Source of the DNA: Pedobacter sp. ASV28
GTDB taxonomy: Bacteria > Bacteroidota > Bacteroidia > Sphingobacteriales > Sphingobacteriaceae
Length of the DNA: 64,000 bases
Reading direction: 5' to 3'
Assembly (NCBI RefSeq): GCF_016428855.1
Contig: NZ_JAELTN010000027.1
Coordinates: forward strand, 1 to 64,000
Each line of letters begins with the position of its first letter. The stretch's first letter is position 1. The notes under the pieces are model-generated. The model ran no database searches, was not told the DNA's origin, and worked only from the letters and a program-made list of their open reading frames with translations. Positions 1-9,949 of this stretch are shown one piece after another. Both the position numbers and the translations under genes were made by a program.

Positions 1-1
1 T

Positions 2-1378
2 GGTACTGGTTGTTTATGTTTTACTTTAAACGACGGTACTGCAGCGCTAGACAATCAAACTTTTTTTGGCCCAGGATTACAAATTGCCGGTAAGGTAAGT
101 GTAGATAAAACTTTTGCGGTAATTAATGGGGCTAATAGTACCGTTTATACACCGCTTAGGCTGCCATCTGGAAACTTTGTTTTAAGCGGAGCTTTTGATG
201 ACTATGAAACGACGAAAGTAGCAAATTTGGGATTAGGCGGAATAGTACAGGTAAACACGTTAGGTGCAGTTGATAAATCCTTAAAGTTTGGGGTTGGCGC
301 TAACGGAGCAATAACTTCAATGACTCGAATTACCTCAGGAAGCCAAACAGGAAAGTTTTTGATTGGCGGTACGTTTTCCAGTTTTAATTCGAGACGTAGT
401 AACAGGCAAAACATCAATTTCCTTACCCGATTAAACGTTGATGGAACATTAGATAGCACTTTTGTAGATGTGATTAACCTGAGGCCTAATGACCCTACTA
501 AAAACAAAGATACGGTGCCTTCTTTCAATGGAGGGGTTGGTCTTTTTGGCAACGGCTTTGGAGGTGTATTTACATTAGTTAAACGCGTGTTCAGCTTAGG
601 GGACAAAGTATATGTTGTAGGAAATTTTGACAGGTATTTAAAAGCTTTCTATGAACGTTCTACTTTCGATACCAAGGTGTATGACAACACTACGATTAGA
701 CAAGTGGTACGTATGAGTGCAGATGGATCTATGGATTCTACCTACAGATTTGATGTTTCCACCAAAACTTCTCCAGCATCAGGTAATGGCGTAGTGAATG
801 ATGCCGTTCAACTGGCAGATGGAAGTTTGATATTGGTAGGTAGCTTTACCACTTTTGATGGAAGTACGAAAAATAGGATAGTTAAATTAAAACCAGATGG
901 AACTGTAGATCAAACATTTGCTACAGGAACTGGTGCCAATGGTGATATTTTATCAATAGGATACAATGCAACTACTAATAAAATTGTAGTAGCTGGTGTT
1001 TTTACCACTTTTAATGGTCAACCCCTGGCTGGAGTAGCCTTGCTAAACGTAGATGGTTCATTAAGCTCAGGATTTACATTCCCTAGTCTAAGCGGGGGAT
1101 TTCCAAGCTTCGCTCGTCAAATGAATAGTGGAAAAATTATTGTTTCAGGTGCATTTAATCGTTACAATGGCGTGCTTAGACAAGGTTTCATGGTGTTAAA
1201 TCCCAATGGTAGCTTAGCTAATGGCTACAACAACACCGGAGTGTTTATTGGTCAAATTTTAGATATGATTGAAGTGACATCTAGCGACGGTAATCCGGCT
1301 GCCATTTTGGTGGGAGATATTATCCGCTTTAATAATAGTGCGGCTCACAATGTGATAAAGGTTGAATTTCAAAATTAA
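2..1378 (+). CDS. Delta-60 repeat (DUF5122-type) beta-propeller protein, 5' end outside window
   Basis: The frame is open from base 2, so the gene starts upstream of the window; about 458 codons are visible. The protein is made of repeats of roughly 45-60 residues, each closing with a signature such as LNVDGTLDSTF, MSADGSMDSTY, LKPDGTVDQTF, LNVDGSLSSGF or LNPNGSLANGY. That is the delta-60/DUF5122 propeller signature known from exported proteins. I see no catalytic motif. Stop and next start overlap as TAATG, so translation is probably coupled to the lipoprotein and peptidase genes that follow. A surface-binding role is inferred from this context only. The signal sequence, and whether SusCD genes lie upstream, cannot be seen here. 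Confidence 0.8.
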   Translation, partial: GTGCLCFTLNDGTAALDNQTFFGPGLQIAGKVSVDKTFAVINGANSTVYTPLRLPSGNFVLSGAFDDYETTKVANLGLGGIVQVNTLGAVDKSLKFGVGANGAITSMTRITSGSQTGKFLIGGTFSSFNSRRSNRQNINFLTRLNVDGTLDSTFVDVINLRPNDPTKNKDTVPSFNGGVGLFGNGFGGVFTLVKRVFSLGDKVYVVGNFDRYLKAFYERSTFDTKVYDNTTIRQVVRMSADGSMDSTYRFDVSTKTSPASGNGVVNDAVQLADGSLILVGSFTTFDGSTKNRIVKLKPDGTVDQTFATGTGANGDILSIGYNATTNKIVVAGVFTTFNGQPLAGVALLNVDGSLSSGFTFPSLSGGFPSFARQMNSGKIIVSGAFNRYNGVLRQGFMVLNPNGSLANGYNNTGVFIGQILDMIEVTSSDGNPAAILVGDIIRFNNSAAHNVIKVEFQN

Positions 1379-3162
1379 TGGAAACTATGTCTAGAGATAT
1401 TAAAAAATATAATGGAGCTAAATTATTTGGAAGCTCGTTATTAACAATGTTATGCTGTGTGGTTGCAATGGCTGTTACCTCTTGTAACAAAGATTTTGAA
1501 GGAGTGCCCACTACAAAATATAACAATGATAGCTTGGCGGTAAGCGCTGGGAAGAAGAAAGTTTTATACTTGATTTTGGATGGTGTTCGTGGTTCAGTTT
1601 TATCAACAATGAAACCGGTAAATGTTGTTAAAATCAATAAAAACGCAATTTATACCTTCAGTGGTTTAAACGATAGTACCGCTGTAGTACCAACAAATGC
1701 AGGTAGTTGGACAGACATGATCACAGGTGCCCCTGTAAAATCTCACAAAGTTATTTCTGAAGATTTTGCGGGCAATCAGTTGGCTCAATTCCCGTCAATT
1801 TTTACACGTTTAAAACAAGTGAACCCGAATTTGAAAACGGTTTCATTGGCGGCAAGTTCAAGCTTTGATACCAATTTAGCAGGTGATGCTTCAGAACATA
1901 GCCTTTTTAGTTCTGATGCAGCGGTGCAAACAGCGTTAAAAAGCAAAATTGGAACTACTGATGCAGACCTGATTGTGGCACAGTTTCATAGTGCCGATGT
2001 TGCCGGTACAGCTGGTGGTTACCATGCAGGGACTACGAATTATATCACCGCAATTACTACTTTGGATGGTTATCTAGGCGAGGCACTTAATGCGCTCAAA
2101 GCACGCCCTACCTATAAAGAAGAAAATTGGTTGGTCATTATAGCCTCTAATAAGGGAGGTGTGGATACGTCTACACCCATAACAGATGCCACATTGTTTG
2201 GAGATCCCGCTAAAAACACTTACGTGGCGTTGTATAACCCAGCTTATGATGCTAAACCTTATAATAAGCCAAATACCAACGAAATAGCTTATACAGGTAA
2301 AGCCCCTAGATTTCAATCTACCACAACTACGAATATTTATGCTACGTTGGCCAATACCACCGTAGGTAATTTTGGTAGCACTGGAGATTATACCATGATG
2401 CTTAAGATACGTGTTGATGAAACTACGAGTCAAACTTGGCCTCAATTTATTGGTAAATCACCTAGCACGGCCGATGTAATTGCAAATGGTTGGGAATTCG
2501 CAATGTCGGGAAATAATTACTTCTTCGACTATGGTAATTCGACTAGACCTGCACTAAAAGTTATTCGCGATGCGCAATGGCACACTATAGCTGTAAAATT
2601 CTACATGGTAGGAAGTAGTCGTTTTCTAACTGTATTTAATGATGGGGTGAAAGAAACAGGTGGTACAAATGCCAATACAGGTTTACCAATATATCCGTAT
2701 GACATTACAGGTAGAAGCGTTTCCAATACCAACCCATTGAGAATTGGTTCGGGTTCTAATAAACCTACTAATTTTTTAATCAGGGATTTAGCTATTTTTA
2801 ATATGGCCATTCCAGATAACGATTTGATCACCTACATGAAGCGTGAAGTAAATGGAAGCAATCCTTACTTTGCGAACTTACTGGGCTGGTGGCCTTGTAA
2901 TGAAGGTAGCGGCACCGTATTGAAAGATCGTTCTGGAAAAGGCAATGACTTTACCATCACTGGAAACGTTGCATGGACTTCTCATAGCGATTTGTCACCA
3001 AACATCAGTCCATCAATTAGTGGTGTTGTTTATAGAACAGTACCAAATGGTGTAGATTTGCCATTTACCATATATAATTGGTTCAAAGTACTACCTCCGG
3101 CTAGCTGGGGTTTGTCTGGCCGCTCGTTTTCTCCTGTTTATTTAAGCCTTTCAACTAACTAA
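1378..3162 (+). CDS. Surface lipoprotein: degenerate alkaline-phosphatase-like domain plus LamG-like lectin domain (DUF4983-like)
   Basis: A lipobox ending in VTSC puts the lipidated Cys at residue 36; the following NKDFE is acidic and lysine-containing, as in Bacteroidota surface lipoproteins. Residues about 60-290 resemble the alkaline phosphatase/phosphodiesterase superfamily, with ILDGVRG near residue 68 and SWTDMITG. The usual metal-binding SDHG is SNKGG here (257-261), so Asp and His are both lost and catalysis is doubtful. Residues about 315-500 look like a LamG/concanavalin-type jelly roll, and the end resembles DUF4983. It starts inside the stop of the propeller gene and lies 14 bp before the M60 peptidase. 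It is a relative of the 5148-6830 product. Probably a binding protein; the substrate is unknown. Confidence 0.78.
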   Translation: METMSRDIKKYNGAKLFGSSLLTMLCCVVAMAVTSCNKDFEGVPTTKYNNDSLAVSAGKKKVLYLILDGVRGSVLSTMKPVNVVKINKNAIYTFSGLNDSTAVVPTNAGSWTDMITGAPVKSHKVISEDFAGNQLAQFPSIFTRLKQVNPNLKTVSLAASSSFDTNLAGDASEHSLFSSDAAVQTALKSKIGTTDADLIVAQFHSADVAGTAGGYHAGTTNYITAITTLDGYLGEALNALKARPTYKEENWLVIIASNKGGVDTSTPITDATLFGDPAKNTYVALYNPAYDAKPYNKPNTNEIAYTGKAPRFQSTTTTNIYATLANTTVGNFGSTGDYTMMLKIRVDETTSQTWPQFIGKSPSTADVIANGWEFAMSGNNYFFDYGNSTRPALKVIRDAQWHTIAVKFYMVGSSRFLTVFNDGVKETGGTNANTGLPIYPYDITGRSVSNTNPLRIGSGSNKPTNFLIRDLAIFNMAIPDNDLITYMKREVNGSNPYFANLLGWWPCNEGSGTVLKDRSGKGNDFTITGNVAWTSHSDLSPNISPSISGVVYRTVPNGVDLPFTIYNWFKVLPPASWGLSGRSFSPVYLSLSTN

Positions 3163-3176
3163 TAAATATTTATAAG

Positions 3177-5129
3177 ATGAAATTTTATAAACTATTGACA
3201 TTTTCCCTTTTACTTACCGGAATAATTTTTTCTGGGTGTAAAAAATACGGATACGATTTCGCAGATGGCTACGATGATGCTTCCGGAAATCCACAAGCTG
3301 GAGTTTTAGATACTAATATGGCTGTTATTGATCGTTCGGCATATGCAAAGGCCAGGTTATTCCCTGGTTTGGTAGATGTATCAGAACCTCGGTTAACAGA
3401 TTCAAAATTTACACTGGATCTAAATTTTGCCAACCAAACAAAAGATAATTTGAGGATTCAGGAAGCGCCTGAACCTCAGTTTAGTACTGGCTATTATGCT
3501 GCTCCTGGTGAATTGATTAAAATTATTGTACCAGCGGGAGTAAATGGATTGAGTATGCAGATTGGTTGTCATACTGATAATTTAACAGGAAAACCAGTTT
3601 TGTTACGTGATCCTGTTATTACAGCTAGAAAGGCATTATATCCTGGGGTTAATTATATGCGAAACCTATACGGTGGTCACATTTATATCAGAGCCTCTTT
3701 TGCCATACCTCAACCGGTAGAGTTTACCATCAGTGGGGCAGTTGCTTCACCAGATTTTATTTTAGATCAAAGTAACCACACCGAATGGAAGGCTAGGGTA
3801 CTGGCTTCTAAAGTGCCTTGGTTAGAGTTAAGGTCGAAATATGTAATCTTTACCGTTCCAAGAGACAAGATAGTAGCACAATTTACCAATGCTGCTGAGC
3901 CTTTGAATGATATGGCACAGCCATTACGTTTATGGTCTGACGTTTTTAGATTAGATTACAACGGTTGGATGGGCTTGTCTGATAATGCCGCAAACGAGGT
4001 AGACCGTAGCCCACAAAGTGCTTGGAGAGGGGTGTTGGATATACAATTGTCTGCTGGTTACGGACATTCGGGTTTCCCTTTTGTAGGGCAAAACGACAGC
4101 GAATGGTTCGGTGCCTTCACCAGCGTAAAGCGCTTAACCACCAGTGAGCTAACATGGGGAGCCTACCACGAGTTTGGCCATAATTGTCAGCAACCTACAG
4201 TTTGGAGCTGGAGTACCTTGGGCGAAACCACCAACAACTTGTTTAGCTTTAAGGTGGCCAAAAGAATTAATGCGAATTACAGTGTATTACACGCTGCCGT
4301 GAATAGTGGTTTTCCTCAGGCCCTTGCTTATGCCGCAACTGCTGGAAGTAAGAATTTTGATACGGATGCCGCCATGAATGATCCTTTTAAAAGAATGACC
4401 CCTTTCGTGCAAATTTTTGAGCAATATGGTTACGGTGCTATGACTTACTTGTATACCGAAGCCAGACATGCAAAAAGATTGTCTAATAACGATCAAGATA
4501 AAAGAGATTTTGTTTTTGAGAAATTATGTGATTACACAGGGACCAATTTAATCGCATTTTTTCAAGCTTGGGGTATTCTTATTAGCCCAATATCTGAGAA
4601 TAAAGTTGCTGCATTAGGATATCCGCTTTTAAATAAAGCCATTTGGACCTATAACCCTTTGACTAAAACAGGGGGTACGGGATCAGTTACTTATGCCACT
4701 TCAGTCGTTTCTGTTAGCTCCAACGCAAGTGGCGATGGAACTCCTGGTGCCTTGGTTGATGGCATTATATCTGCTGCTTCTTATTGGCATTCTAATTACT
4801 CAACCGCTACTCCTACAAATACAATAGGTTTTCCAATTAATATTATTTTGTCTACTGGAACACCTGTAGCCATACCTGTAAAGGGAATGACTTTTGCGCA
4901 AAGACAAAACAATTCAAATGGTTATGTGAAAGATTTAGAGGTTTTTGTAAGTAATGACAATGTAACTTATACGAGTGTAGGTACTTATACTATGGCACAA
5001 AATATAGCTTCTCAGATTTTTACCTTTCCAGGCGGACCTGTTAATGCTCGCTATGTAAAAGTGGTCATCAAGAGTGGTGTGAATACCGACTATGTAAGTA
5101 TGTCAGAATGTAATATAATTAAGCAATAA
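3177..5129 (+). CDS. M60-type (enhancin/BT4244-like) zinc metallopeptidase lipoprotein with C-terminal CBM32-like domain
   Basis: A lipobox (FSGC, Cys21) predicts an outer-membrane lipoprotein. The zinc site HEFGH is at residues 331-335 and a further Glu follows at 350 in LGETTNN, which fits the M60 pattern HExxH-x(8-28)-E. Family members such as Bacteroides BT4244 cleave O-glycosylated mucin-type proteins. Residues about 505-650 form an F5/8 type C (CBM32-like) domain ending in YVKVVIKSG, which would hold the enzyme on a glycan. The gene sits between two related LamG lipoproteins with gaps of 14 and 18 bp, so one operon is likely. Cleavage of a glycoprotein at the cell surface is inferred from family and domain layout. 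The length of 650 residues is within the normal family range. Confidence 0.9.
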   Translation: MKFYKLLTFSLLLTGIIFSGCKKYGYDFADGYDDASGNPQAGVLDTNMAVIDRSAYAKARLFPGLVDVSEPRLTDSKFTLDLNFANQTKDNLRIQEAPEPQFSTGYYAAPGELIKIIVPAGVNGLSMQIGCHTDNLTGKPVLLRDPVITARKALYPGVNYMRNLYGGHIYIRASFAIPQPVEFTISGAVASPDFILDQSNHTEWKARVLASKVPWLELRSKYVIFTVPRDKIVAQFTNAAEPLNDMAQPLRLWSDVFRLDYNGWMGLSDNAANEVDRSPQSAWRGVLDIQLSAGYGHSGFPFVGQNDSEWFGAFTSVKRLTTSELTWGAYHEFGHNCQQPTVWSWSTLGETTNNLFSFKVAKRINANYSVLHAAVNSGFPQALAYAATAGSKNFDTDAAMNDPFKRMTPFVQIFEQYGYGAMTYLYTEARHAKRLSNNDQDKRDFVFEKLCDYTGTNLIAFFQAWGILISPISENKVAALGYPLLNKAIWTYNPLTKTGGTGSVTYATSVVSVSSNASGDGTPGALVDGIISAASYWHSNYSTATPTNTIGFPINIILSTGTPVAIPVKGMTFAQRQNNSNGYVKDLEVFVSNDNVTYTSVGTYTMAQNIASQIFTFPGGPVNARYVKVVIKSGVNTDYVSMSECNIIKQ

Positions 5130-5147
5130 TCTAATAGCAAAAGTCAA

Positions 5148-6830
5148 ATGAAAAATAAAATTTTTAAGATATTGTTAGTAACAGGATCGCTGCTTTCGAT
5201 AGGATATATGGGTTGTAAAAAGTTTGACAATCCGCCACCTTTTTTTGAAGAAAAAGTTAATAAACCATCTCTCCAGAGAAAAGTGTTAATCATCAGTATA
5301 GATGGCGTTACTGGAAGTGAATTGCAAACTATAGCGCCTCCGGTAATAGAGGAGTTAAAAAAGACAGGTAAATATACTTACGATGTACTGAGGGGATCGG
5401 TATCAAATGATGCTTCTTCTTGGGCTTCAATGATAACGGGAGCCAGTTATAGTAAACACCTTATTAAAACCGATGCTTTTCAGCCAACGCCTAAAGAGAA
5501 TTCTCATGATGCTCCGCCAACATATAGAACGGTATTAGATTACATTTTACAATATAAGTCGGTAAAAACTGCGGTGGTTACACCTTGGGCACCCTTACGC
5601 ACTTATTTAAAATTGGCAGATATCAATCCTGTGGTAAGTACAGACTTGGCTGTTAAAGACTCTGTAGTAAATATATTGAATACACAGTCTGCTGTGGGTA
5701 CAGTTGTTGTAAACTTTAGGGAAGTGTTAACAGCAGGAGCAAATGGAGGTTTTTTAGCAAGTAATAGTAATTATAAAAACGCGATTTTAAAAGCTGATGA
5801 ATATGTTGGCAATATTGTTACGGCGTTAAAGGCACGCAAAAATTTTGCTAACGAAGATTGGTTAATTATTGTAACATCTAACCATGGAGGTAGTGATAGT
5901 GATACAAAACCAGGTTTTTTAATTGCTTCGTATAAGGATTTGAAAACAGAGTTGTTGAAGAAAAGTGGTTTTAATACCGTTTTATTTAAAGGATCAAATA
6001 TATTGGCTGAAGTGCCTAATGATAATAATTTATACGACCCTGGAGAAACGAAAGATTTTACAGTACAAATGCAAGTAAAATTTAATGTACAAACTTCTTA
6101 TCCAGGCTTTCTTTCTAAAGGGACCTCTATGATAGGCTCTTCCATTACGGGATGGATGTTTAGACAAGGTGGATCTGGTGTTTCTGCAGCTGTTGGTGGG
6201 ACTTTAAACGGAGGTTCGGGTAAAGTTGAGTATTCTATCGGAAATGGTGCTAATGGTTCTTGGCATACACTTACAATGACCGTAAAAATGGACAATGGCA
6301 CTACAAGAACTTTGACTACCTATCTTGACGGGGTACAGGTAACAACAGCAAATATTCTATCTAGAAAGAGCATGAGTACTAGCGAAAAGCTTACTATTGG
6401 ATATAAGAATGTTGATAATGGCGGTACAGCATTATCTTTCTATGCGGCAGATTTGTGTTATTTTAACACAGCTTTAAGTGCTGCCACTATTTTGGGTAAT
6501 AAAGATCTAAAGGATATTACGAAACATCCTAATTATGCCAATTTAACAGGTTATTGGCCAATTAATGAAGGGGCAGAAGCTATTATAAGCAACAAAGTTC
6601 CTGGGGGATATGATATGTTGTTAAGTGGCCCATTTACTTGGGTTGCTTTAGGGACAGATGTACCTCCATCTGTTACGCCAGATACTAATGCTAGCAATAG
6701 GTCTATTACGGTAACCCCTGCATCAGTTGCGGCTTTAACTTTATACTGGATGAATATCAGTATTTTACCAGACTTTGGCATTGATGGTAATCCCTTTTTA
6801 AATCAATTTGAAATAGAGTTCGTAAAATAA
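5148..6830 (+). CDS. Surface lipoprotein, relative of the 1378-3162 product (AP-like domain plus LamG-like domain)
   Basis: The lipobox YMGC places the modified Cys at residue 23, followed by KKFDN. The AP-superfamily domain keeps ISIDGVTG (Asp52) and SSWASMITG, and its late metal motif reads TSNHGG (243-248), so the His is kept but the Asp of SDHG is Asn. The nucleophile position, judged against nucleotide pyrophosphatases, is not a clear Ser or Thr. A LamG-like domain spans about 300-450, followed by LTGYWPINEG, the counterpart of LLGWWPCNEG in the paralogue. It is the last gene of the cluster and ends just before a strong terminator. It may be a weak hydrolase or a pure binding protein. 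Confidence 0.76.
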   Translation: MKNKIFKILLVTGSLLSIGYMGCKKFDNPPPFFEEKVNKPSLQRKVLIISIDGVTGSELQTIAPPVIEELKKTGKYTYDVLRGSVSNDASSWASMITGASYSKHLIKTDAFQPTPKENSHDAPPTYRTVLDYILQYKSVKTAVVTPWAPLRTYLKLADINPVVSTDLAVKDSVVNILNTQSAVGTVVVNFREVLTAGANGGFLASNSNYKNAILKADEYVGNIVTALKARKNFANEDWLIIVTSNHGGSDSDTKPGFLIASYKDLKTELLKKSGFNTVLFKGSNILAEVPNDNNLYDPGETKDFTVQMQVKFNVQTSYPGFLSKGTSMIGSSITGWMFRQGGSGVSAAVGGTLNGGSGKVEYSIGNGANGSWHTLTMTVKMDNGTTRTLTTYLDGVQVTTANILSRKSMSTSEKLTIGYKNVDNGGTALSFYAADLCYFNTALSAATILGNKDLKDITKHPNYANLTGYWPINEGAEAIISNKVPGGYDMLLSGPFTWVALGTDVPPSVTPDTNASNRSITVTPASVAALTLYWMNISILPDFGIDGNPFLNQFEIEFVK

Positions 6831-6850
6831 ATTTTAAAATTTTAATGATC

Positions 6851-6890
6851 AAACTGCAAGAATTCGGGATTATGCCGTTTCTTGCAGTTT
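6851..6890 (+). terminator. Rho-independent terminator of the M60 operon
   Basis: A perfect 12-bp inverted repeat (AAACTGCAAGAA at 6851-6862 and its complement at 6879-6890) with a 16-nt loop is followed by a T-rich stretch. It lies 20 bp after the stop of the last lipoprotein gene and 40 bp before the next start, so it closes the upstream operon. Confidence 0.85.
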
Positions 6891-6931
6891 TTATTTTTAA
6901 AAAACGCATGTAAAATTGCTAAATTTACATT

Positions 6932-9886
6932 GTGTTAAATACAAAATCATTAAGCCCACTATTTGAAAAGCTCAGTTCTACCTTTGAAGGAGAACTCTAT
7001 TTCGATAATTCTGCAGCGCATGAAGCGCAGAAGTTGATTTATGCAACCGATGCTTCCGTATATCAGGAAAAACCAATTGCCATAGCCATTCCCAAAACCA
7101 ATGAAGATATCAAGCGCCTCATTAGCTTTGCCAATGAAAACCAATTGACCCTTATCCCAAGAGCTGCGGGTACATCCTTGGCTGGACAGGTAGTGGGTAA
7201 TGGTATCGTGGTAGACATCTCTAAATATTTTGATCGAATACTGGAAGTTAATGAGAAAGAACGCTATGTAAGGGTACAGCCAGGGGTAATTAGGGATGAC
7301 CTCAACGCGGCGTTGAAACCTTTCGGTTTAATGTTCGGGCCAGAAACCTCAACGGCAAGTAGGGCTATGATAGGGGGGATGATTGGCAATAATTCTTGTG
7401 GCCTGCATTCTATTGTTTGGGGAGATACCCGCGGAAACCTACTGGAGGCGACAGCCTTTTTAAGTAATGGCGATAAGATGGTCTTTAAACCTTTATCCTA
7501 TACAGAAGTTGCTGAAAAATCAAAGTTGAACAGCCTGGAAGGAGTAATCTATAAAGGTATTGATGAGCTGGTAAATAACCCCCAAAATATTGAGGCGATT
7601 GAAAAGGGATATCCAAAAAAAACATTAACGCGAAGAAATACGGGATATGCACTTGATTTTTTAATTCCCGACAAGGATAAGACAACGCTTAACCTTTGCG
7701 AACTTTTGGCCGGATCAGAAGGTACACTGGCCTTTGTAACCGAAGCGAAATTAAAATTGTTGCCTTTACCGCCCAAGGAAGAAGCATTGGTCTGTGTTCA
7801 TTTTAATTCATTGGCAGAATCCCTTTTAGCCAATATTATCATCTTGAAACATCAGCCTATGGCTTCGGAGTTGGTCGATAAATATATTATGGACTTTACC
7901 AAGGGACATCCTGTTTACCAACATAATAGGTTTTTTATCGAAGGCGAACCAGAAGCACTGTTAATGGTAGAGTTTTTTACCGAAACTAAAGCCGAACTAG
8001 ATAAGAAGACCAATGCTTTAATTGCCGATTTAAAAGCCGCAGGATTAGGTTATGCCTATCCCATAGTTTATGGTCAACAAACCAAATTGGCGTGGGATGT
8101 AAGAAAGGCAGGCTTAGGTTTGATACGCAACCTGCCGGGCGACAAACAACCTGTAAATTTGATAGAAGATTGTGCGGTATCACCTGAAGATCTTCCTGCT
8201 TATATTGCAGAGTTACAGCAATTGTTGGACAGACACCAATTGAAGGCTTCGTACTATGCTCATGCCGGTGCTGGCGAACTCCATGTAGAGCCTATGATCA
8301 ATCTTAAAACCAGTGAAGGAAAAGAACTGTTCAGAACGGTACTGCAAGAAACGGCTATTTTGGTTAAAAAGCATCAGGGATCATTGAGTGGTGAACATGG
8401 CGATGGTCGGTTGCGTGGAGAATTTATTCGCGATGTATTGGGCAATGAAGTATATGAATTATTAAAAGAGGTAAAACAGCTTTTTGACCCATTGGGCATA
8501 TTCAATGCAAACAAAATTGTAGATACGCCTCCTATGAACGAGTTTTTAAGGTATGAAGCAGATAAAGAGATTAAGCCGGTACATACCATCTTTGATTTTG
8601 CTAAAAATGAGGGTATCTTAAGGTTGGCAGAAAAATGTTCTGGCTCTGGCGACTGCCGAAAAACACACGTTAGCGGAGGAACCATGTGTCCATCTTATAT
8701 GGCCACCCACCAAGAGAAAGATACCACTAGGGCAAGAGCCAACATCTTAAGACAGTTCCTGACCAATTCTGTACAAGAAAATCCATTTGACCATCAAGAA
8801 ATAAAAGAAGTGATGGACTTATGCCTTAGCTGTAAAGCATGTAAATCTGAATGTCCATCGGGCGTTGATGTGGCCAAAATGAAGGCAGAGTTTCTACAGC
8901 ATTATTATGATGCTAATGGGGTGCCCTTTCGTACCAAAATGGTAGGCAATTTTACCAAATCTCAACAATTAGCATCCATATTTCCATCCTTGTATAATGG
9001 CTTAATCACCAATAGGTTTACAGGCAGATTGATAAAAAAGATAATTGGTTTTGCCCCAGATAGATCTTTGCCCACTGTAGGCCATACCACCCTACGTAGC
9101 TGGAAAAAGAAATGGGATGAGCAAAATAAACTGGCTGCTAAGCATGGCAAGAAAGTTTACCTGTTCTGCGATGAATTTACCAATTACAATGATGTAGAAA
9201 TTGGCAAGACAACGGTTAAACTATTAACACATTTAGGTTATGAAGTTGAAATTCCCAAACATCAGGAAAGTGGACGTACCTATTTGTCAAAAGGGCTGTT
9301 GAGGGAAGCTAAAGCTTTAGCCAATGAGAATGTTGATAACCTGTCGGCTATAATAGATCATACTACCCCACTTTTGGGTATTGAGCCTTCGGCCATCCTA
9401 ACCTTTAGGGATGAGTATCCCGACCTAGTGGATGATCATTTATTGGAAAAGTCGAAAGTGCTGGCGAAAAATACTTTTCTAATAGAAGAATTTTTAATGA
9501 GGGAGTTGGAGAATGAGCAGATTAGTGCATCCCAGTTTACCAATAAACATCAACTGATCAAGTTGCATGGCCATTGCTATCAGAAAGCGTTAAACGCCCT
9601 TACGCCTACTGAAAAGATATTGTCATTACCCATTAACTATAAGGTAGAGGTTATTCCTTCTGGTTGTTGTGGTATGGCCGGTTCATTTGGTTATGAAGCC
9701 GAGCATTATGACGTATCAATGAAAGTAGGAGAGTTGGTGTTGTTGCCAGAAGTAAGGAAACAAGCCGCAGATACGATTATTGCCGCTGCAGGTACAAGCT
9801 GTAGGCACCAAATTAAAGATGGTACTGCCAGAAAAGCAATGCACCCGGTAGAAATTCTATGGAAGGCATTAATTGATAATGGCTGA
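6932..9886 (+). CDS. FAD-binding and 4Fe-4S oxidoreductase (D-2-hydroxyacid dehydrogenase, GlcD-GlcF fusion / YdiJ type)
   Basis: A 984-residue fusion of three parts. Residues about 45-185 are the FAD-binding domain (PRAAGTSLAG at 77-86, then MIGGMIGNNSCG). Residues about 280-545 are the FAD-oxidase C-terminal part with GEHGDGRLRGEF. The next part has two cysteine clusters, CSGSGDC from 569 and CLSCKACKSEC from 631, for Fe-S centres. The end carries cysteine-rich CCG motifs (CC at 912-913 in SGCCGMAGS, and GTSCRH). Such fusions oxidise D-2-hydroxyacids such as D-lactate, glycolate or D-2-hydroxyglutarate and pass electrons to the respiratory chain. The start is GTG; an in-frame ATG 24 bp upstream is followed directly by a stop. 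It stands alone between two terminators. The exact substrate is not readable. Confidence 0.88.
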   Translation: MLNTKSLSPLFEKLSSTFEGELYFDNSAAHEAQKLIYATDASVYQEKPIAIAIPKTNEDIKRLISFANENQLTLIPRAAGTSLAGQVVGNGIVVDISKYFDRILEVNEKERYVRVQPGVIRDDLNAALKPFGLMFGPETSTASRAMIGGMIGNNSCGLHSIVWGDTRGNLLEATAFLSNGDKMVFKPLSYTEVAEKSKLNSLEGVIYKGIDELVNNPQNIEAIEKGYPKKTLTRRNTGYALDFLIPDKDKTTLNLCELLAGSEGTLAFVTEAKLKLLPLPPKEEALVCVHFNSLAESLLANIIILKHQPMASELVDKYIMDFTKGHPVYQHNRFFIEGEPEALLMVEFFTETKAELDKKTNALIADLKAAGLGYAYPIVYGQQTKLAWDVRKAGLGLIRNLPGDKQPVNLIEDCAVSPEDLPAYIAELQQLLDRHQLKASYYAHAGAGELHVEPMINLKTSEGKELFRTVLQETAILVKKHQGSLSGEHGDGRLRGEFIRDVLGNEVYELLKEVKQLFDPLGIFNANKIVDTPPMNEFLRYEADKEIKPVHTIFDFAKNEGILRLAEKCSGSGDCRKTHVSGGTMCPSYMATHQEKDTTRARANILRQFLTNSVQENPFDHQEIKEVMDLCLSCKACKSECPSGVDVAKMKAEFLQHYYDANGVPFRTKMVGNFTKSQQLASIFPSLYNGLITNRFTGRLIKKIIGFAPDRSLPTVGHTTLRSWKKKWDEQNKLAAKHGKKVYLFCDEFTNYNDVEIGKTTVKLLTHLGYEVEIPKHQESGRTYLSKGLLREAKALANENVDNLSAIIDHTTPLLGIEPSAILTFRDEYPDLVDDHLLEKSKVLAKNTFLIEEFLMRELENEQISASQFTNKHQLIKLHGHCYQKALNALTPTEKILSLPINYKVEVIPSGCCGMAGSFGYEAEHYDVSMKVGELVLLPEVRKQAADTIIAAAGTSCRHQIKDGTARKAMHPVEILWKALIDNG

Positions 9887-9905
9887 TTACTATAGCTATC
9901 ATCGT

Positions 9906-9936
9906 AACCTTGCAGGTTTTTAAAACCTGCAAGGTT
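9906..9936 (+). terminator. Rho-independent terminator after the FAD/Fe-S dehydrogenase
   Basis: A 15-bp perfect inverted repeat (AACCTTGCAGGTTTT at 9906-9920, complement at 9922-9936) runs into ATTTTTTAC. Arms this AT-rich at the centre open into a small loop in practice. It lies 20 bp after the dehydrogenase stop. Confidence 0.85.
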
Positions 9937-9949
9937 ATTTTTTACTTAC

